Shown: positions 14,910-24,062, counted from the first letter of the stretch. The stretch: 64,000 nucleotides of DNA from CAVUCH01 sp963739995 (GCA_963739995.1 CAVUCH010000007.1:59363-123362), one strand, 5' to 3'. Notes: a model not told the origin generated them from the sequence alone. Numbers and translations are program-made.

Positions 14910-17528
14910 TCAGAACCCGAAGTTGACCCCCACTTCGATCCGGCGCGCTGGGCCGGCTGACGTCGGCTGCCCGAAATAGGGGGAGCGGAGACTGCCAGCG
15001 TAGTTCTGAAAGTTCGTATGGTTCAGCACGTTCAGCGCCTGCGCGTAGAACTCCACGTTGTACCGGCCGCTACCCTGGTCCATCATCATCATCATGTTGC
15101 CTCCGCCGCCGCCCCCGGGCCCACCGGGACCGCCGCCGCGCACACGGATCGGCCCGCCGCCGATCGGTCCTGCGTCGGTCTGACGAGGCGGACCGAAGCT
15201 GAAGGTGCGGCTCAGGCGCGCGTTCATGTTCCACGTGGCGGATCCTCGTGAGCTGTTGCGTCCCACGCCCTCGGGCCGATCGTTCAGCACCGTGTCGCGG
15301 TTCGTGTCGATGCCGGTGATGACGGTGTAGGGTGACGCGGACTGCGCCTGCGTCATGATGCTGCCGCGGAGCTTCTTCGGCAGCGGGAAGGCGAGGAAGC
15401 TGAAGAGCCGATGGCGCACGTCTCGCGATGCCGGGCCCCATTCCGCCGCCAGGTCGTAGTTGTTCGCCGGAAGTGAGAATGCCGAGTCGGCGAACGTGTA
15501 GACGCGCGCGAGCTGGTAGTTCGCGCCGAGGAACAGCCGCCGCTCGGGTCTTGCATAGTTCACGTTCAGCATCCAGCGGTCTGTGTCGCTTTCCCCGGTC
15601 GACTCGAGCTGCGTGATGTTCCCTACATCCGGGGCGGGCCGTACACCGTTCACCGGCGCGTTGACGTTCACCGATCGGAACTGGTCGTGGCCGCGCTGCA
15701 TGAAGTAGTTGGTCTGCAGGCGCAGCGCACCGAAGGTGCGCTCGACGCCAATCGAGGCCTGGTGCATCCACGGCATGGCGAGGTTCTCGGCGCTGCGAAT
15801 GATGCTGGCCGGCAGCACCACCGCAAGCGCGCCGGCGAACGGATCCGGATAGCCGGGGTTTTGCACGACCACGTCCTGCTGGGTGACGCCGTTGACCCGC
15901 AGCGTCTGCTCGTAGAGGCTCGTCTCGTACCACTCGTTGAAGATGCCCCACCCGCCGCGCACGGTGTACTTGCCAGGCGTCCAGGTCACCCCGATCCGCG
16001 GCGCGAACGCGGTCAGGTCGTCGAGGTGCGACTGGAACTCGTGCCGCAGGCCGAGGCTCAGGGAGAACGTCTTCCGGATCGTCCAGTCGTCCTGCACGTA
16101 CCACGCGGCCTGCCACTGGGAGTAGTCGACGCGACCGGTCCCGCTGCGCTGGCGGTAAGTGCTGGGGAGTCCCGCATCAAAGGCCGCGTTGCTGGCGAAC
16201 GTGAACGTGCCGTTGAAGTTCTGGCGTTCCAGGCTGTTCACGGAAAAGGACTCCAGCTGGACACCCACGCGCATGTTGTGCTTCTTCGCCGGCGAGAACT
16301 CGATGCTGTCCTCGATCTCGAGCTCGCGCAGCTTGCGGTCACCGTTCTGTCCCGCGCCGCCGGTCGAGAACGCGTCGATCACCACGACGGCCGGATCCGC
16401 ATTCTCGGAAACGGTCGTCGCGCGCGTGTCGCGATACTGCACCTTGAGCTCGTGCGCGATCTTCGGTGCGATGAGGCCCGTCAGCGACGTCCGGAGCTGC
16501 GACTCGCGCTCTTCCCGGTTGAACGCACGGCTCGGCAGATCGAAGTCCCCGACGCCGAGGTTGCCGCGCCTGGTGTTCTCGCCTCTGACGTCCACTGACA
16601 GCGTCTGCCGCGTGCCGATCGCGTGATCGAGACGCACTCCGCCGTCGAGCGAGTCGAACGGCCGCCGCACCTGACTGCGGAAATCCACGCCGCCTGGAAG
16701 CGCCGCGACGATCGTCTGGGAATCGTAGCTCCGGTTGCCGTCCAGGTTGACGGCGACCGACGTCTTGCCCTTGACGAGCGGGCCGTCGGTGTTGAACCCG
16801 AAGCGCCGGTACTGCTCCGGCCCGAGTCTCGGCGCGAAGTAGTTGCGGGCGTTGAGCGACTCGTCACGGAATCCGACATTGGTGCGCCCGCGCCAGTCGC
16901 TCGTGCCGGGTTTGGTGATGACGTCAACGCCGAACCCGCCGGCCTCATGGTTATCAGCGGCGTAGGAGTTCATGCGGAACCGCACCTGCCGGATTTGCGA
17001 CTTGGGCGGAAGCCGTCCTCCGCGAAATCCGTTGACCCGCATCGTCGCGCCGGGGCCGGCCATCTGGAGCAGCATCTGCTCGAGCTCGTCCGGATCGTCC
17101 GGCAGCTCCGCGATCTCCTGCTCGCTGAGCGAGTTGGTGAAGGCATTCCCGCGGAGGTCCTCGGTATTCTCCTGGACGACGACTTCTTCCTTCACGCCCG
17201 CGAGCGCCAGCTGCACGATGATTGCGGTCGTCCCCTTCTTCAACGACAGCGTGCCTTCGGACGTGGCGAACGCTTCTGCTTCAACCTTCACCTGATAGGA
17301 CGTGGCCAGAAGACCCGTGAACACGGCGACGCCCCTGCCGTCAACGGACACCTGTCGCGGCACGCCTGCGGCGTCGGTCACCGTCACCGTCGCGCTGATG
17401 AGGGCGGCGCCGGTCGGATCGGTCACCGTTACACGCAGTTCCGCCGGCGCGGGGGCTGCTTCCCCGGCGAGCGCAGGTGCCGCGACAGTGAACGGGAGCA
17501 GGGCAACGGACAGGATGACGGCGCGCAT
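14910..17528 (-). CDS. TonB-dependent outer-membrane receptor with N-terminal carboxypeptidase-regulatory-like domain
   Basis: 872 residues. A signal peptide (about 1-22) is followed by a CarboxypepD_reg/Ig-like domain at about 30-110 (LRVTVTDPTGAALISATVTVTD). A plug domain spans about 120-270, and a 22-strand-type beta barrel ends in the typical aromatic C-terminus RRIEVGVNFGF. This Oar/SusC-like layout is abundant in Acidobacteria and imports large substrates across the outer membrane using TonB energy. A low-complexity Gly/Pro/Met loop (GGGPGGPGGGGGG followed by five Met) sits near residue 810, between two late barrel strands. The gene starts 5 bp after the stop of the exported protein upstream. 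Substrate unknown. Confidence 0.9.
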   Translation of the reverse strand: MRAVILSVALLPFTVAAPALAGEAAPAPAELRVTVTDPTGAALISATVTVTDAAGVPRQVSVDGRGVAVFTGLLATSYQVKVEAEAFATSEGTLSLKKGTTAIIVQLALAGVKEEVVVQENTEDLRGNAFTNSLSEQEIAELPDDPDELEQMLLQMAGPGATMRVNGFRGGRLPPKSQIRQVRFRMNSYAADNHEAGGFGVDVITKPGTSDWRGRTNVGFRDESLNARNYFAPRLGPEQYRRFGFNTDGPLVKGKTSVAVNLDGNRSYDSQTIVAALPGGVDFRSQVRRPFDSLDGGVRLDHAIGTRQTLSVDVRGENTRRGNLGVGDFDLPSRAFNREERESQLRTSLTGLIAPKIAHELKVQYRDTRATTVSENADPAVVVIDAFSTGGAGQNGDRKLRELEIEDSIEFSPAKKHNMRVGVQLESFSVNSLERQNFNGTFTFASNAAFDAGLPSTYRQRSGTGRVDYSQWQAAWYVQDDWTIRKTFSLSLGLRHEFQSHLDDLTAFAPRIGVTWTPGKYTVRGGWGIFNEWYETSLYEQTLRVNGVTQQDVVVQNPGYPDPFAGALAVVLPASIIRSAENLAMPWMHQASIGVERTFGALRLQTNYFMQRGHDQFRSVNVNAPVNGVRPAPDVGNITQLESTGESDTDRWMLNVNYARPERRLFLGANYQLARVYTFADSAFSLPANNYDLAAEWGPASRDVRHRLFSFLAFPLPKKLRGSIMTQAQSASPYTVITGIDTNRDTVLNDRPEGVGRNSSRGSATWNMNARLSRTFSFGPPRQTDAGPIGGGPIRVRGGGPGGPGGGGGGNMMMMMDQGSGRYNVEFYAQALNVLNHTNFQNYAGSLRSPYFGQPTSAGPARRIEVGVNFGF

Positions 17529-17533
17529 GCTGG

Positions 17534-18451
17534 TCAGGGCTTGTTTTTCTTGGCGAACGATTCGGGCTTGAGGTTCGGATTCACCTCGAACTGGCTCACC
17601 GTCCATTCCTCGGTCGGCTTGCCTTCGACGCTCTGGGACATCAGGTGAGGCAGCATCACGCCGTTCACGTCCTTGAAGTCCGAGAAACGCACCTCGAACG
17701 TGACCATCTTCGGCGGCTCCGCCATCCGCCGGCGCATCTCTTCGGCGTCCGGCGGCGGCCCTGCCGTGCCGCCTGGGGCCCCGCCAGACCTGCGCACCAT
17801 CATGCGTGGCTGCGGACCCTCATAGGTCAGCATCAGGGGCAGGTGCGTCTCCTGATCGAAGAACACCCGCATCGGCGTGCCGCTCCCGGTCCGCACGTCG
17901 ATCACGTCGGCCTTGCCGTCTTCGGCCTCGGCCTCTCCGCCGTACGTCATCTCGGCATCGGTGCGCGCCAGCCAGACGAAAAGGTAACGTTGCAGCTCGC
18001 CTTGGAGTCGGCGCTGCGCCATTTGCCGGAAGCGCTCACGGTCGGCTTCGCTCGGGCCCTGGCCGCCGGGCCCGCCCGGTGTACCGGGGCCGCCGAAACG
18101 CATGAAGTTACCGCCGCGATTGGTCGTGTCTTCCCAGTAATCGCTGCCGTCGAGCACCACCGTGCGGCTCATCGTCGGCCCGCCCGCGATTCCCATCTCC
18201 TCCGTGCGCTTGATCTTGTCCGGCACGATGATCTCGATCGTGGTCTCGCCACTGATTTCGCGCTCACCCATCAGGCGGCGGTACTCTCCCGTGGCGGAGA
18301 TGGACTTCACGCCTTCGAGCTTCGATCCACCAATCGCGCTACGCGCGGCGACGATCACTTCGATGGCCTTGTCTTCCGCTCCCGCCGCGTGCGCCGCGAT
18401 GCCGATGTGTACTGCAAGCGCGAGCGGCATTACCAAACGAATCAGTGTCAT
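17534..18451 (-). CDS. Exported outer-membrane-lipoprotein-sorting-like protein, receptor partner
   Basis: 305 residues with a signal peptide (about 1-24, cleaved near AHAAGA). The mature part begins with ARSAIGGSKLEGVKSISATGEYR, the opening typical of LolA/DUF4292-like beta-sheet proteins. A Gly/Pro-rich linker (FGGPGTPGGPGGQGP) lies near residue 120 and a Pro/Gly stretch near 235. The C-terminal half (VFFDQETHLPLMLTYEG, FSDFKDVNGVMLPHLM) also fits this fold. It is cotranscribed with the TonB receptor, with 5 bp between them. A role as periplasmic or surface partner of that receptor is inferred. The ribosome site GAGGATTC lies before the ATG. Exact function unknown. Confidence 0.72.
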   Translation of the reverse strand: MTLIRLVMPLALAVHIGIAAHAAGAEDKAIEVIVAARSAIGGSKLEGVKSISATGEYRRLMGEREISGETTIEIIVPDKIKRTEEMGIAGGPTMSRTVVLDGSDYWEDTTNRGGNFMRFGGPGTPGGPGGQGPSEADRERFRQMAQRRLQGELQRYLFVWLARTDAEMTYGGEAEAEDGKADVIDVRTGSGTPMRVFFDQETHLPLMLTYEGPQPRMMVRRSGGAPGGTAGPPPDAEEMRRRMAEPPKMVTFEVRFSDFKDVNGVMLPHLMSQSVEGKPTEEWTVSQFEVNPNLKPESFAKKNKP

Positions 18452-18494
18452 CTCTGAATCCTCGGCGGCTCTGGGTGGCGCCTAATCAGGCCTC

Positions 18495-18567
18495 GCCGGA
18501 ACTGAAGTTCCGGCTCCACAGGAGCCGGAGTGGACTCGATGTGGCGCCGGGACCTCAGTCCCGGCGC
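18495..18567. repeat. Three strong palindromes, two of them mutually exclusive
   Basis: Hairpin 1 is GCCGGAAC-TGAA-GTTCCGGC (18495-18514). Hairpin 2 is a 9-bp stem TCCGGCTCC-ACA-GGAGCCGGA (18509-18529) that shares bases with hairpin 1, so only one can form. Hairpin 3 is a 10-bp stem GCGCCGGGAC-CTCA-GTCCCGGCGC (18544-18567). They lie in the divergent region between the receptor operon and the kinase gene. A related copy is at 35215-35246. Confidence 0.85.
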
Positions 18568-18680
18568 GACCATTTCGATTAGACGCGAGAACCGAATCAG
18601 TGATCGTTAAGGAGGAGCAAAGAGATTGTTAAGCTTGTAAAAGCCGCCTTTCACACGAAACGTGGCCTGTTTTCGGGTGT

Positions 18681-18686
18681 TACACT
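18681..18686 (+). promoter_or_regulatory. Predicted -10 box TACACT for the histidine kinase gene
   Basis: TACACT followed by 7 nt and the GTG at 18694. The upstream -35 is not obvious. Confidence 0.4.
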
Positions 18687-18693
18687 TCCGCTC

Positions 18694-20559
18694 GTGCAGT
18701 GGCGTCTGAGGCGTCCGTCGGTGCTCACGTGGCTGGTGGCAGCCATGCTCATCCTGCTGCCGGTGCTGGCCGTGCTGCAGTTCCGATGGCTCGGACAGCT
18801 GAGCGACGCGGAACGCGAACGCCTCCAGCGGAACCTGCGCGCGACGACAACGGAGATCACTACCGCGCTCGACCTGGAGCTGGCGCGGGTGATCGTCGGG
18901 CTGCAGGTCGACGGCCTGACGCTCCATGAGCAGGCGTGGGACCGCTACGCCGAGCGCCACGCGGCCTGGGGCGCGGCTGCGATCGACGCGGCCATCGTGC
19001 GAGGCGTACTGCTGGCGGATGCGGACGGCGTCACGGGGACCGTGCGGCTCCGACGCTGGGACGCCGGCACCCGAACCTTCGTCCCAGCCGAGTGGCCCGA
19101 GGATCTCGGATCCGTGCGGGAGCGGATCCGTGCCGAGCACCGCAAGTTCGCACAGAAGCATGAGGGGAACCCCATACGACCATCGGAGCTGTTCGGGCCC
19201 GATGGCGCCTCGCTGGTGATGCCCGTGTCGCCGATGGCCCCCGCCGAGCCCGACGGATCACCGGGCCGCCTTACGCACGTGTTCGGGTTCACCATCGTCC
19301 TCCTCGATCTGCCGGTGATGGAGCGACAGGTCCTGCCGTCACTTGTTTCCCGGTACTTCGGCACGCCGCGCACGAGTGATTACCACGTCGCCGTGCTCGA
19401 GCGGGATGGTGCTCGACGGGTCGTCTTCGAGGCGGCGCCCGGTGACGCGACGGCCCTGGCGCGCGGAACGGATGTGGCACTGAACTGCTTCGGCGTTGGG
19501 CCCGAGCAGTTCCCCTTGCTGCGGCAGGCGATGTCCTCCCTGCGGCTGCCACCGCGAAACGAACCGCGCCGTAACCTGTTCTTCAGCCTGTTTGGCGGCC
19601 GCCGGCCCGGCGACAACAGCGCACCGCGCCCGGGCGATGATGCGGAGCGCTGGCGGCTGCTGGTGCGGCACCGGGCCGGGTCGCTCGAGGCTGCCGTGAG
19701 CCACGCGCGCTGGCGCAACCTGGCCCTCAGCTTCGGCATACTCATGCTGATGACCGTGAGCGTAGGGCTGATCGTGATCGCGGCACGCCGGGCGCAGGCG
19801 CTGGCGCGACAGCAGATGGAGTTCGTGGCAGGCGTATCGCACGAGCTACGAACGCCGGTATCCGTGATCGGCGCTGCGGCTGACAATCTGGCGCAGGGTG
19901 TGGTGACGGAACCGGGCCGTGTGAAGCAGTACGGCAGCACGATCCAGAACGAGGCGCGCCGGCTTGCCGACACGGTCGAGCGCGTGCTCCAGTTCGCGGG
20001 CATCCAGGCGGGCCGGGCGAGCGGCCACCGCGTGATCGTGTCACCAGTGGAGATTGTCGAGGACGCGCTGGCTGCCTCCGGACCGGCGATCGCCGACGCA
20101 GGTGCCACGCTCGAACGTGACATCTTCCCGGACCTTCCAGCGGTGCTCGCCGAACCAGCGGCACTGCGCTCGGCACTCCAGAACCTCGTGGGGAACGCGA
20201 TCAAGTACGGCGGCCCCACACCATGGGTGCGCGTGAGCGCACGCGAGGCTCGCACGCGTCGCGGCCGCGAGGTGCGGATCCTCGTAGAGGATCGCGGGCT
20301 CGGCATCCCACCGGTCGACCTGCCTCACGTCTTCGAGCCGTTCTATCGCGGCACCGAGGCACAGTCGCAGCAGATTCACGGCAACGGCCTGGGGCTCAGC
20401 ATCGTACGCAGCATTGTGGAGGCCCACGGCGGCCAGGTCACGGTCACGAGCACGCCTGGCAAGGGCAGTGCGTTCGCGATTCACCTGCCGGCTGCCCAGG
20501 ACGAGGCAGCGCCGGACGCGGCCGCTCTGCAGGTTGCCGAAGGCCACCGGCAGTCGTAG
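18694..20559 (+). CDS. Membrane sensor histidine kinase
   Basis: 621 residues. The first TM segment is at about 9-30 and the second at about 345-368. Between them is a roughly 310-residue periplasmic sensor region of no recognised family. The HisKA domain follows with phospho-acceptor His in AGVSHELRTPVSVIG near residue 387. The HATPase domain has N-box NLVGNAIKYG, G1 EDRGLGIP, F-box FEPFYRG and G2 GNGLGLSIV. No HAMP is evident between TM2 and the H-box, which follows after about 20 residues. The partner response regulator gene starts 61 bp downstream. The signal is unknown. The GTG start gives a proper short N-terminal tail before TM1. Confidence 0.92.
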   Translation: MQWRLRRPSVLTWLVAAMLILLPVLAVLQFRWLGQLSDAERERLQRNLRATTTEITTALDLELARVIVGLQVDGLTLHEQAWDRYAERHAAWGAAAIDAAIVRGVLLADADGVTGTVRLRRWDAGTRTFVPAEWPEDLGSVRERIRAEHRKFAQKHEGNPIRPSELFGPDGASLVMPVSPMAPAEPDGSPGRLTHVFGFTIVLLDLPVMERQVLPSLVSRYFGTPRTSDYHVAVLERDGARRVVFEAAPGDATALARGTDVALNCFGVGPEQFPLLRQAMSSLRLPPRNEPRRNLFFSLFGGRRPGDNSAPRPGDDAERWRLLVRHRAGSLEAAVSHARWRNLALSFGILMLMTVSVGLIVIAARRAQALARQQMEFVAGVSHELRTPVSVIGAAADNLAQGVVTEPGRVKQYGSTIQNEARRLADTVERVLQFAGIQAGRASGHRVIVSPVEIVEDALAASGPAIADAGATLERDIFPDLPAVLAEPAALRSALQNLVGNAIKYGGPTPWVRVSAREARTRRGREVRILVEDRGLGIPPVDLPHVFEPFYRGTEAQSQQIHGNGLGLSIVRSIVEAHGGQVTVTSTPGKGSAFAIHLPAAQDEAAPDAAALQVAEGHRQS

Positions 20560-20608
20560 CGCATCCACCGCCTCGCCTCGTGAGTCTCACGGGCGGCATT
20601 CGACGCGG

Positions 20609-20614
20609 TACACT
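20609..20614 (+). promoter_or_regulatory. Predicted -10 box TACACT for the response regulator gene
   Basis: TACACT, then 6 nt, then the GTG at 20621. It would give the regulator its own leaderless transcript besides read-through from the kinase gene. Confidence 0.4.
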
Positions 20615-20620
20615 CGTTCT

Positions 20621-21307
20621 GTGTCCGCCCGCGTCCTCCTGGTCGAAGACGAGCCCGGCCTCGTGCTGACGCTCACCGATCGGCTGACAGCCGAGGGCTA
20701 CCGCGTAGAGTCCGTCACGAACGGCAACGTGGCGCTCGAGCGTGCGTCGGGCGAGGCCTTCGACATCATCCTGCTCGACGTGATGCTGCCGGGCCGCGAT
20801 GGCTTCGACGTGTGCCGCACGCTGCGGCAGCGCGGCGTGAGCGCGCCGATCATGATGTTGACCGCGCGTGGACAGGTGGTCGACCGCGTCGTGGGGCTGC
20901 GGCTAGGGGCCGATGACTACCTGACGAAGCCGTTCGAGATGATGGAGCTGCTCGCGCGCGTGGAGGCGCTCCTGCGCCGGGCGCCGCAGAGCGCACCGAC
21001 CGTCATCGAGCAGTTCCAGTTTGGACAGGTGCGCGTGGACTTCCGCAAGGCCGAAGTGGAGAAGAACGGGCAACCACTGGAACTCTCGGCACGCGAGTTC
21101 AAGCTGCTCTGCTATTTCATCGAACACCGCGGCGCGACCATCTCCCGCGACGAGCTGCTGAACGAGGTCTGGGGCTACAACGCCATGCCGTCGACCCGCA
21201 CCGTCGACGTGCACATCGCTTGGCTGCGACAGAAGCTCGAAGACCACCCGAAGCACCCGCAGTTCATCCTCACGATCCACGGGCTCGGATACAAGTTCGT
21301 CGGTTGA
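20621..21307 (+). CDS. OmpR/PhoB-family response regulator
   Basis: 228 residues. The receiver domain (about 1-118) has the acidic pair in VEDEPG, phospho-acceptor Asp in IILLDVMLPGRDGF, Thr in MLTARG and the conserved Lys in YLTKPFEM. The winged-helix DNA-binding domain (about 130-228) includes LSAREFKLLCYFIEHRG, ELLNEVWGY and the recognition helix region TRTVDVHIAWLRQKLE. It is the cognate partner of the kinase directly upstream. The reading frame is open far upstream, but the GTG at 20621 places the receiver beta-1 strand (RVLLVED) at residue 4 as usual. Confidence 0.93.
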   Translation: MSARVLLVEDEPGLVLTLTDRLTAEGYRVESVTNGNVALERASGEAFDIILLDVMLPGRDGFDVCRTLRQRGVSAPIMMLTARGQVVDRVVGLRLGADDYLTKPFEMMELLARVEALLRRAPQSAPTVIEQFQFGQVRVDFRKAEVEKNGQPLELSAREFKLLCYFIEHRGATISRDELLNEVWGYNAMPSTRTVDVHIAWLRQKLEDHPKHPQFILTIHGLGYKFVG

Positions 21308-21354
21308 ATCAGGGATCAGCGATCAGGGATCGGCAGTCAGCGGTCAGCGGTCAA
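21308..21354. repeat. Short direct repeats (ATCAGGG/ATCAGCG, CAGTCAGCGGTCAGCGGTCA)
   Basis: Degenerate 7-8 bp direct repeats start right after the response-regulator stop, in the convergent gap before the CDF transporter stop. This is the same placement as the heptamer arrays near 14.6 kb. Confidence 0.6.
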
Positions 21355-21383
21355 GCGGCGGGCGGTTACGCTTTCGCCGGCAG

Positions 21384-22340
21384 TCAACGCTCCTCGCCGG
21401 CGGTTGCCGTTCGATCCAACGCCTGGTCATCCCATGACGAGGGGTCTTCGATCGCCTCGAGGTGCGTGAAAACGGTGACATTCGGCACGACGTGCCTGAT
21501 CTCGCGCTCGAGCCGCTCGAGCAGCTCGTGCCCGCGGTGAACGCTCCATGCGCCCGGCACCAGCACGTGCAGGGACACGAACCGGCGCGCGCCTGATTGC
21601 CGCGTGCGCAGGGCGTGATACTGAACATTCTCGGGCAGGTGCCGCTCGACGGCGCTTCGCACGGCGTCGCGCTCCTTGATCGGCAGCGCGGTGTCCAGCA
21701 GTCCGAGAACGGATTCCCGCAGGATGCGGCCGCCGGTCCAGATGATGTTCGCGGCCACAATCAGGGCGACAACGGGATCGAGAGGCTGCCAGCCGGTCAG
21801 GGCCACCAGGCTGACGCCGGCAAGGACGCCGGCCGACGTCCAGACATCCGCGAGCAGGTGGTGCGCGCTGGCGGCGAGGGTCACGGAGTCGAAGCGGCGG
21901 CCCGCGCGCAGGAGCACGCGCGCGACGACCAGGTTCACGAGAGAGGCGGTGACCGACACGGCAAGGCCCACACCGAGCTGCTCGAGTGGCCGCGGGGCCA
22001 GCAGGCGACCCACCGCAGCCGTCGCGATGCTCATCGCGGCCACGAGAATGAGGCTGCCCTCGACCCCGCTCGAGAAGTACTCGGCTTTGGTGTGACCGTA
22101 CGCGTGCTCCTCGTCCGGCTCACGGGCCGCGACCGTGAGCATCCAGAGCGACATCAGCGCGCCGACGAGATTGACCAGCGACTCGATCGCATCCGAGAGC
22201 AGGCCGACCGACCCGGTCAGGAAGTACGCGACGCCCTTGAGGCCCATCGTCGCAAGCGCCGCGCCGATCGACAGCCACGCGTAGCTCCGCAGCGACGCAC
22301 GGTGTCCGAAATCGGCGGTTACGCCGTGAGCAGCCGTCAC
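21384..22340 (-). CDS. Cation diffusion facilitator (CDF) metal efflux transporter
   Basis: 318 residues with six TM segments. Metal-site motifs are GLLSDAIESLVNLVGAL in TM2 and SAHHLLADVWTSAGV in TM5, followed by the C-terminal cytoplasmic dimerisation domain (about 215-300, with RFVSLHVLVPGAWSVHRGHEL). CDF proteins export Zn2+, Fe2+, Mn2+ or Co2+ in exchange for protons. The DAIES form of the TM2 site resembles Fe/Mn/Zn-type members, so specificity is open. The frame is open to 22442, but the extra N-terminus is not family-like. TATGAT ends 6 nt before the GTG at 22340. It lies 121 bp downstream of the radical SAM gene on the same strand. Confidence 0.9.
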   Translation of the reverse strand: MTAAHGVTADFGHRASLRSYAWLSIGAALATMGLKGVAYFLTGSVGLLSDAIESLVNLVGALMSLWMLTVAAREPDEEHAYGHTKAEYFSSGVEGSLILVAAMSIATAAVGRLLAPRPLEQLGVGLAVSVTASLVNLVVARVLLRAGRRFDSVTLAASAHHLLADVWTSAGVLAGVSLVALTGWQPLDPVVALIVAANIIWTGGRILRESVLGLLDTALPIKERDAVRSAVERHLPENVQYHALRTRQSGARRFVSLHVLVPGAWSVHRGHELLERLEREIRHVVPNVTVFTHLEAIEDPSSWDDQALDRTATAGEER

Positions 22341-22346
22341 GACGCA

Positions 22347-22352
22347 ATCATA
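22347..22352 (-). promoter_or_regulatory. Predicted -10 box TATGAT for the CDF gene
   Basis: TATGAT (minus strand) with 6 nt to the GTG at 22340. It is the strongest of the predicted leaderless starts by hexamer match. Confidence 0.5.
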
Positions 22353-22461
22353 GCGGCGAACACGCGCCGGACGCGCTGGTTTGCCGGCGGCGCGGTGGAC
22401 CGCGGCAGCCTGGAGACCGAGTGGCTGCGCGAGGCCGGCCACTCGCCAGGCGGGGCCGCGC

Positions 22462-24006
22462 TTACGCCGTCCGCGACTCGAGAGACGAGGCGGGCGCCGC
22501 GGCCGGAGGAACCTGGAGATGCTCCATCGGCGGAGAGGTGAAGAAGCGGCGGCAAGCTTTCGCGGTCAGGCGCGCGACTCGGACGGACCGTTGGTGCCGC
22601 GCCGAATCCGTCGCGATCCCGGTGTTCGCATACATCTGCCGGTACAGTTTCGAGATCAACATGAAGGCCATGCGTGCCTTCAGAGACCGGACCGCACGAG
22701 AGCGCCGCCAGATGCGCGGCAGGGAATAGAACTCGTCCCACACCCCTTGCGTGCGGCGCCGGATTTCGTCCGCAGCCATCACCGGATGCGGGGTGTAGAC
22801 CTTCGGCCGCTGCGCCTGGGGAATCAACCAGTGCCGCGAGACCGGGATGCCACCAACCCGGGGCACCGCCTCGCCCATGTCCTTTTCCCACCTCTCGAAG
22901 TCCACCGTGCCGGGGTACGGCGTCAGCATGACGAACTGGGCGAAGGTCACGCCGGCGCGGTCGGCGAGCTCCGCGGTCGTCGCAAACGTCGCCGGACGAT
23001 CGCTCGGCAGGCCGAAGATGAACGAGCCCAGCACGTGGATGCCATGCGTCCGGAACGCCTGGAGCCGCTCGACGAGCGCCTCGCCGTGGAGGTTGAACCC
23101 CTTGTAGACGTCCTTCAGCCCCTCGGCGGTGACCGACTCCACGCCGACGAGTGCACCCTTGATGTGGGCGCGCTTCATCGCCGCCATGAACTCGGGGTCT
23201 TCGGCAGCCTCCATCGTGATTTGCGTGTAGAAGACCATGTCCTCCGGCAGGCGCTCCAGCCGCTCCATCAGCGCGAAGCGTTCCGCGCGGATGGCTTCCA
23301 GCTCACGCAGCCTCGCCGGATCGGCGCGGCGGCGGGCCTGCGCGAGATCCGTGAGCGACACCGGATAGAAGTTGTCGTCGGCGAGCGCGATGAAGCGGAA
23401 GCCCTGGCGCCGCAGCGCCACAAGTTCGCCGACAACGGCCTCGACGTTGGCCTGCCGCGGCTGCTGTCCATCGGTTCGCCACACGGAGCAGAAGGAGCAG
23501 TGCTTCGGACAACCCCGAACCGTCTGCACCGACGCCCACATATAGCGATCCTTCGGCAGCAGGTCCCACCGGGCCTGGCTGAAGTGATTCCCTGCGATGC
23601 GGCCCGCCTCGTACACACGCTGCTGCACTCCGGCGACACAGTCGTCAATCACCTGGCCGAACGCGTCGTCGCCGTCGCCGCGGACTACGGCGTGCGCGCC
23701 CCCGAGATCGTGCGGCTCGTCTGGGAAGAGCGTTGCGTGAATCCCGCCGAATATGACCTTGGCCCCGCGTTGACGCGCGGCGCGCCCGACCTCGTAGCCA
23801 CGCAGGGCATTGCCCGTGTGGATGCCGATGCCGACCACGTCGCCCGGCTGCACCTGCTGCGGGTCGAACGCCGTGAGCGTCTCGTCGCAGATGACGGGAT
23901 CCCCGAAGCGCGCCGGCGTCGCAGCCGCGAGCACGAAGAGCCACCGCGGCGTGATGACAGCAGTGCCGAACGAGACGTGGCTTGGGTTCACGAGAAACAC
24001 GCGCAT
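22462..24006 (-). CDS. B12-binding-domain radical SAM protein
   Basis: 514 residues. An N-terminal B12-binding-like Rossmann domain (about 1-135, from MRVFLVNPSH) includes DVVGIGIHTGNALRGYEV and GGIHATLFPDE. The radical SAM core starts with VRGCPKHCSFC, giving Cx3Cx2C for the [4Fe-4S] cluster near residue 170. A C-terminal DUF4070-like region (about 370-480) follows. This architecture covers hopanoid and lipid-modifying methylases or cyclisation enzymes (HpnP/HpnJ types) and many uncharacterised methyltransferases. The substrate cannot be told from the sequence. A short SD-like CTGGAG precedes the ATG at 24006. It lies 56 bp downstream of the M56 gene, probably in the same transcript. Confidence 0.85.
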   Translation of the reverse strand: MRVFLVNPSHVSFGTAVITPRWLFVLAAATPARFGDPVICDETLTAFDPQQVQPGDVVGIGIHTGNALRGYEVGRAARQRGAKVIFGGIHATLFPDEPHDLGGAHAVVRGDGDDAFGQVIDDCVAGVQQRVYEAGRIAGNHFSQARWDLLPKDRYMWASVQTVRGCPKHCSFCSVWRTDGQQPRQANVEAVVGELVALRRQGFRFIALADDNFYPVSLTDLAQARRRADPARLRELEAIRAERFALMERLERLPEDMVFYTQITMEAAEDPEFMAAMKRAHIKGALVGVESVTAEGLKDVYKGFNLHGEALVERLQAFRTHGIHVLGSFIFGLPSDRPATFATTAELADRAGVTFAQFVMLTPYPGTVDFERWEKDMGEAVPRVGGIPVSRHWLIPQAQRPKVYTPHPVMAADEIRRRTQGVWDEFYSLPRIWRRSRAVRSLKARMAFMLISKLYRQMYANTGIATDSARHQRSVRVARLTAKACRRFFTSPPMEHLQVPPAAAPASSLESRTA

Positions 24007-24062
24007 TCCGGGATCTCCAGAGTGATGGTTGACGGACGTGGCGACGCCTGGGCTGAGCACGG

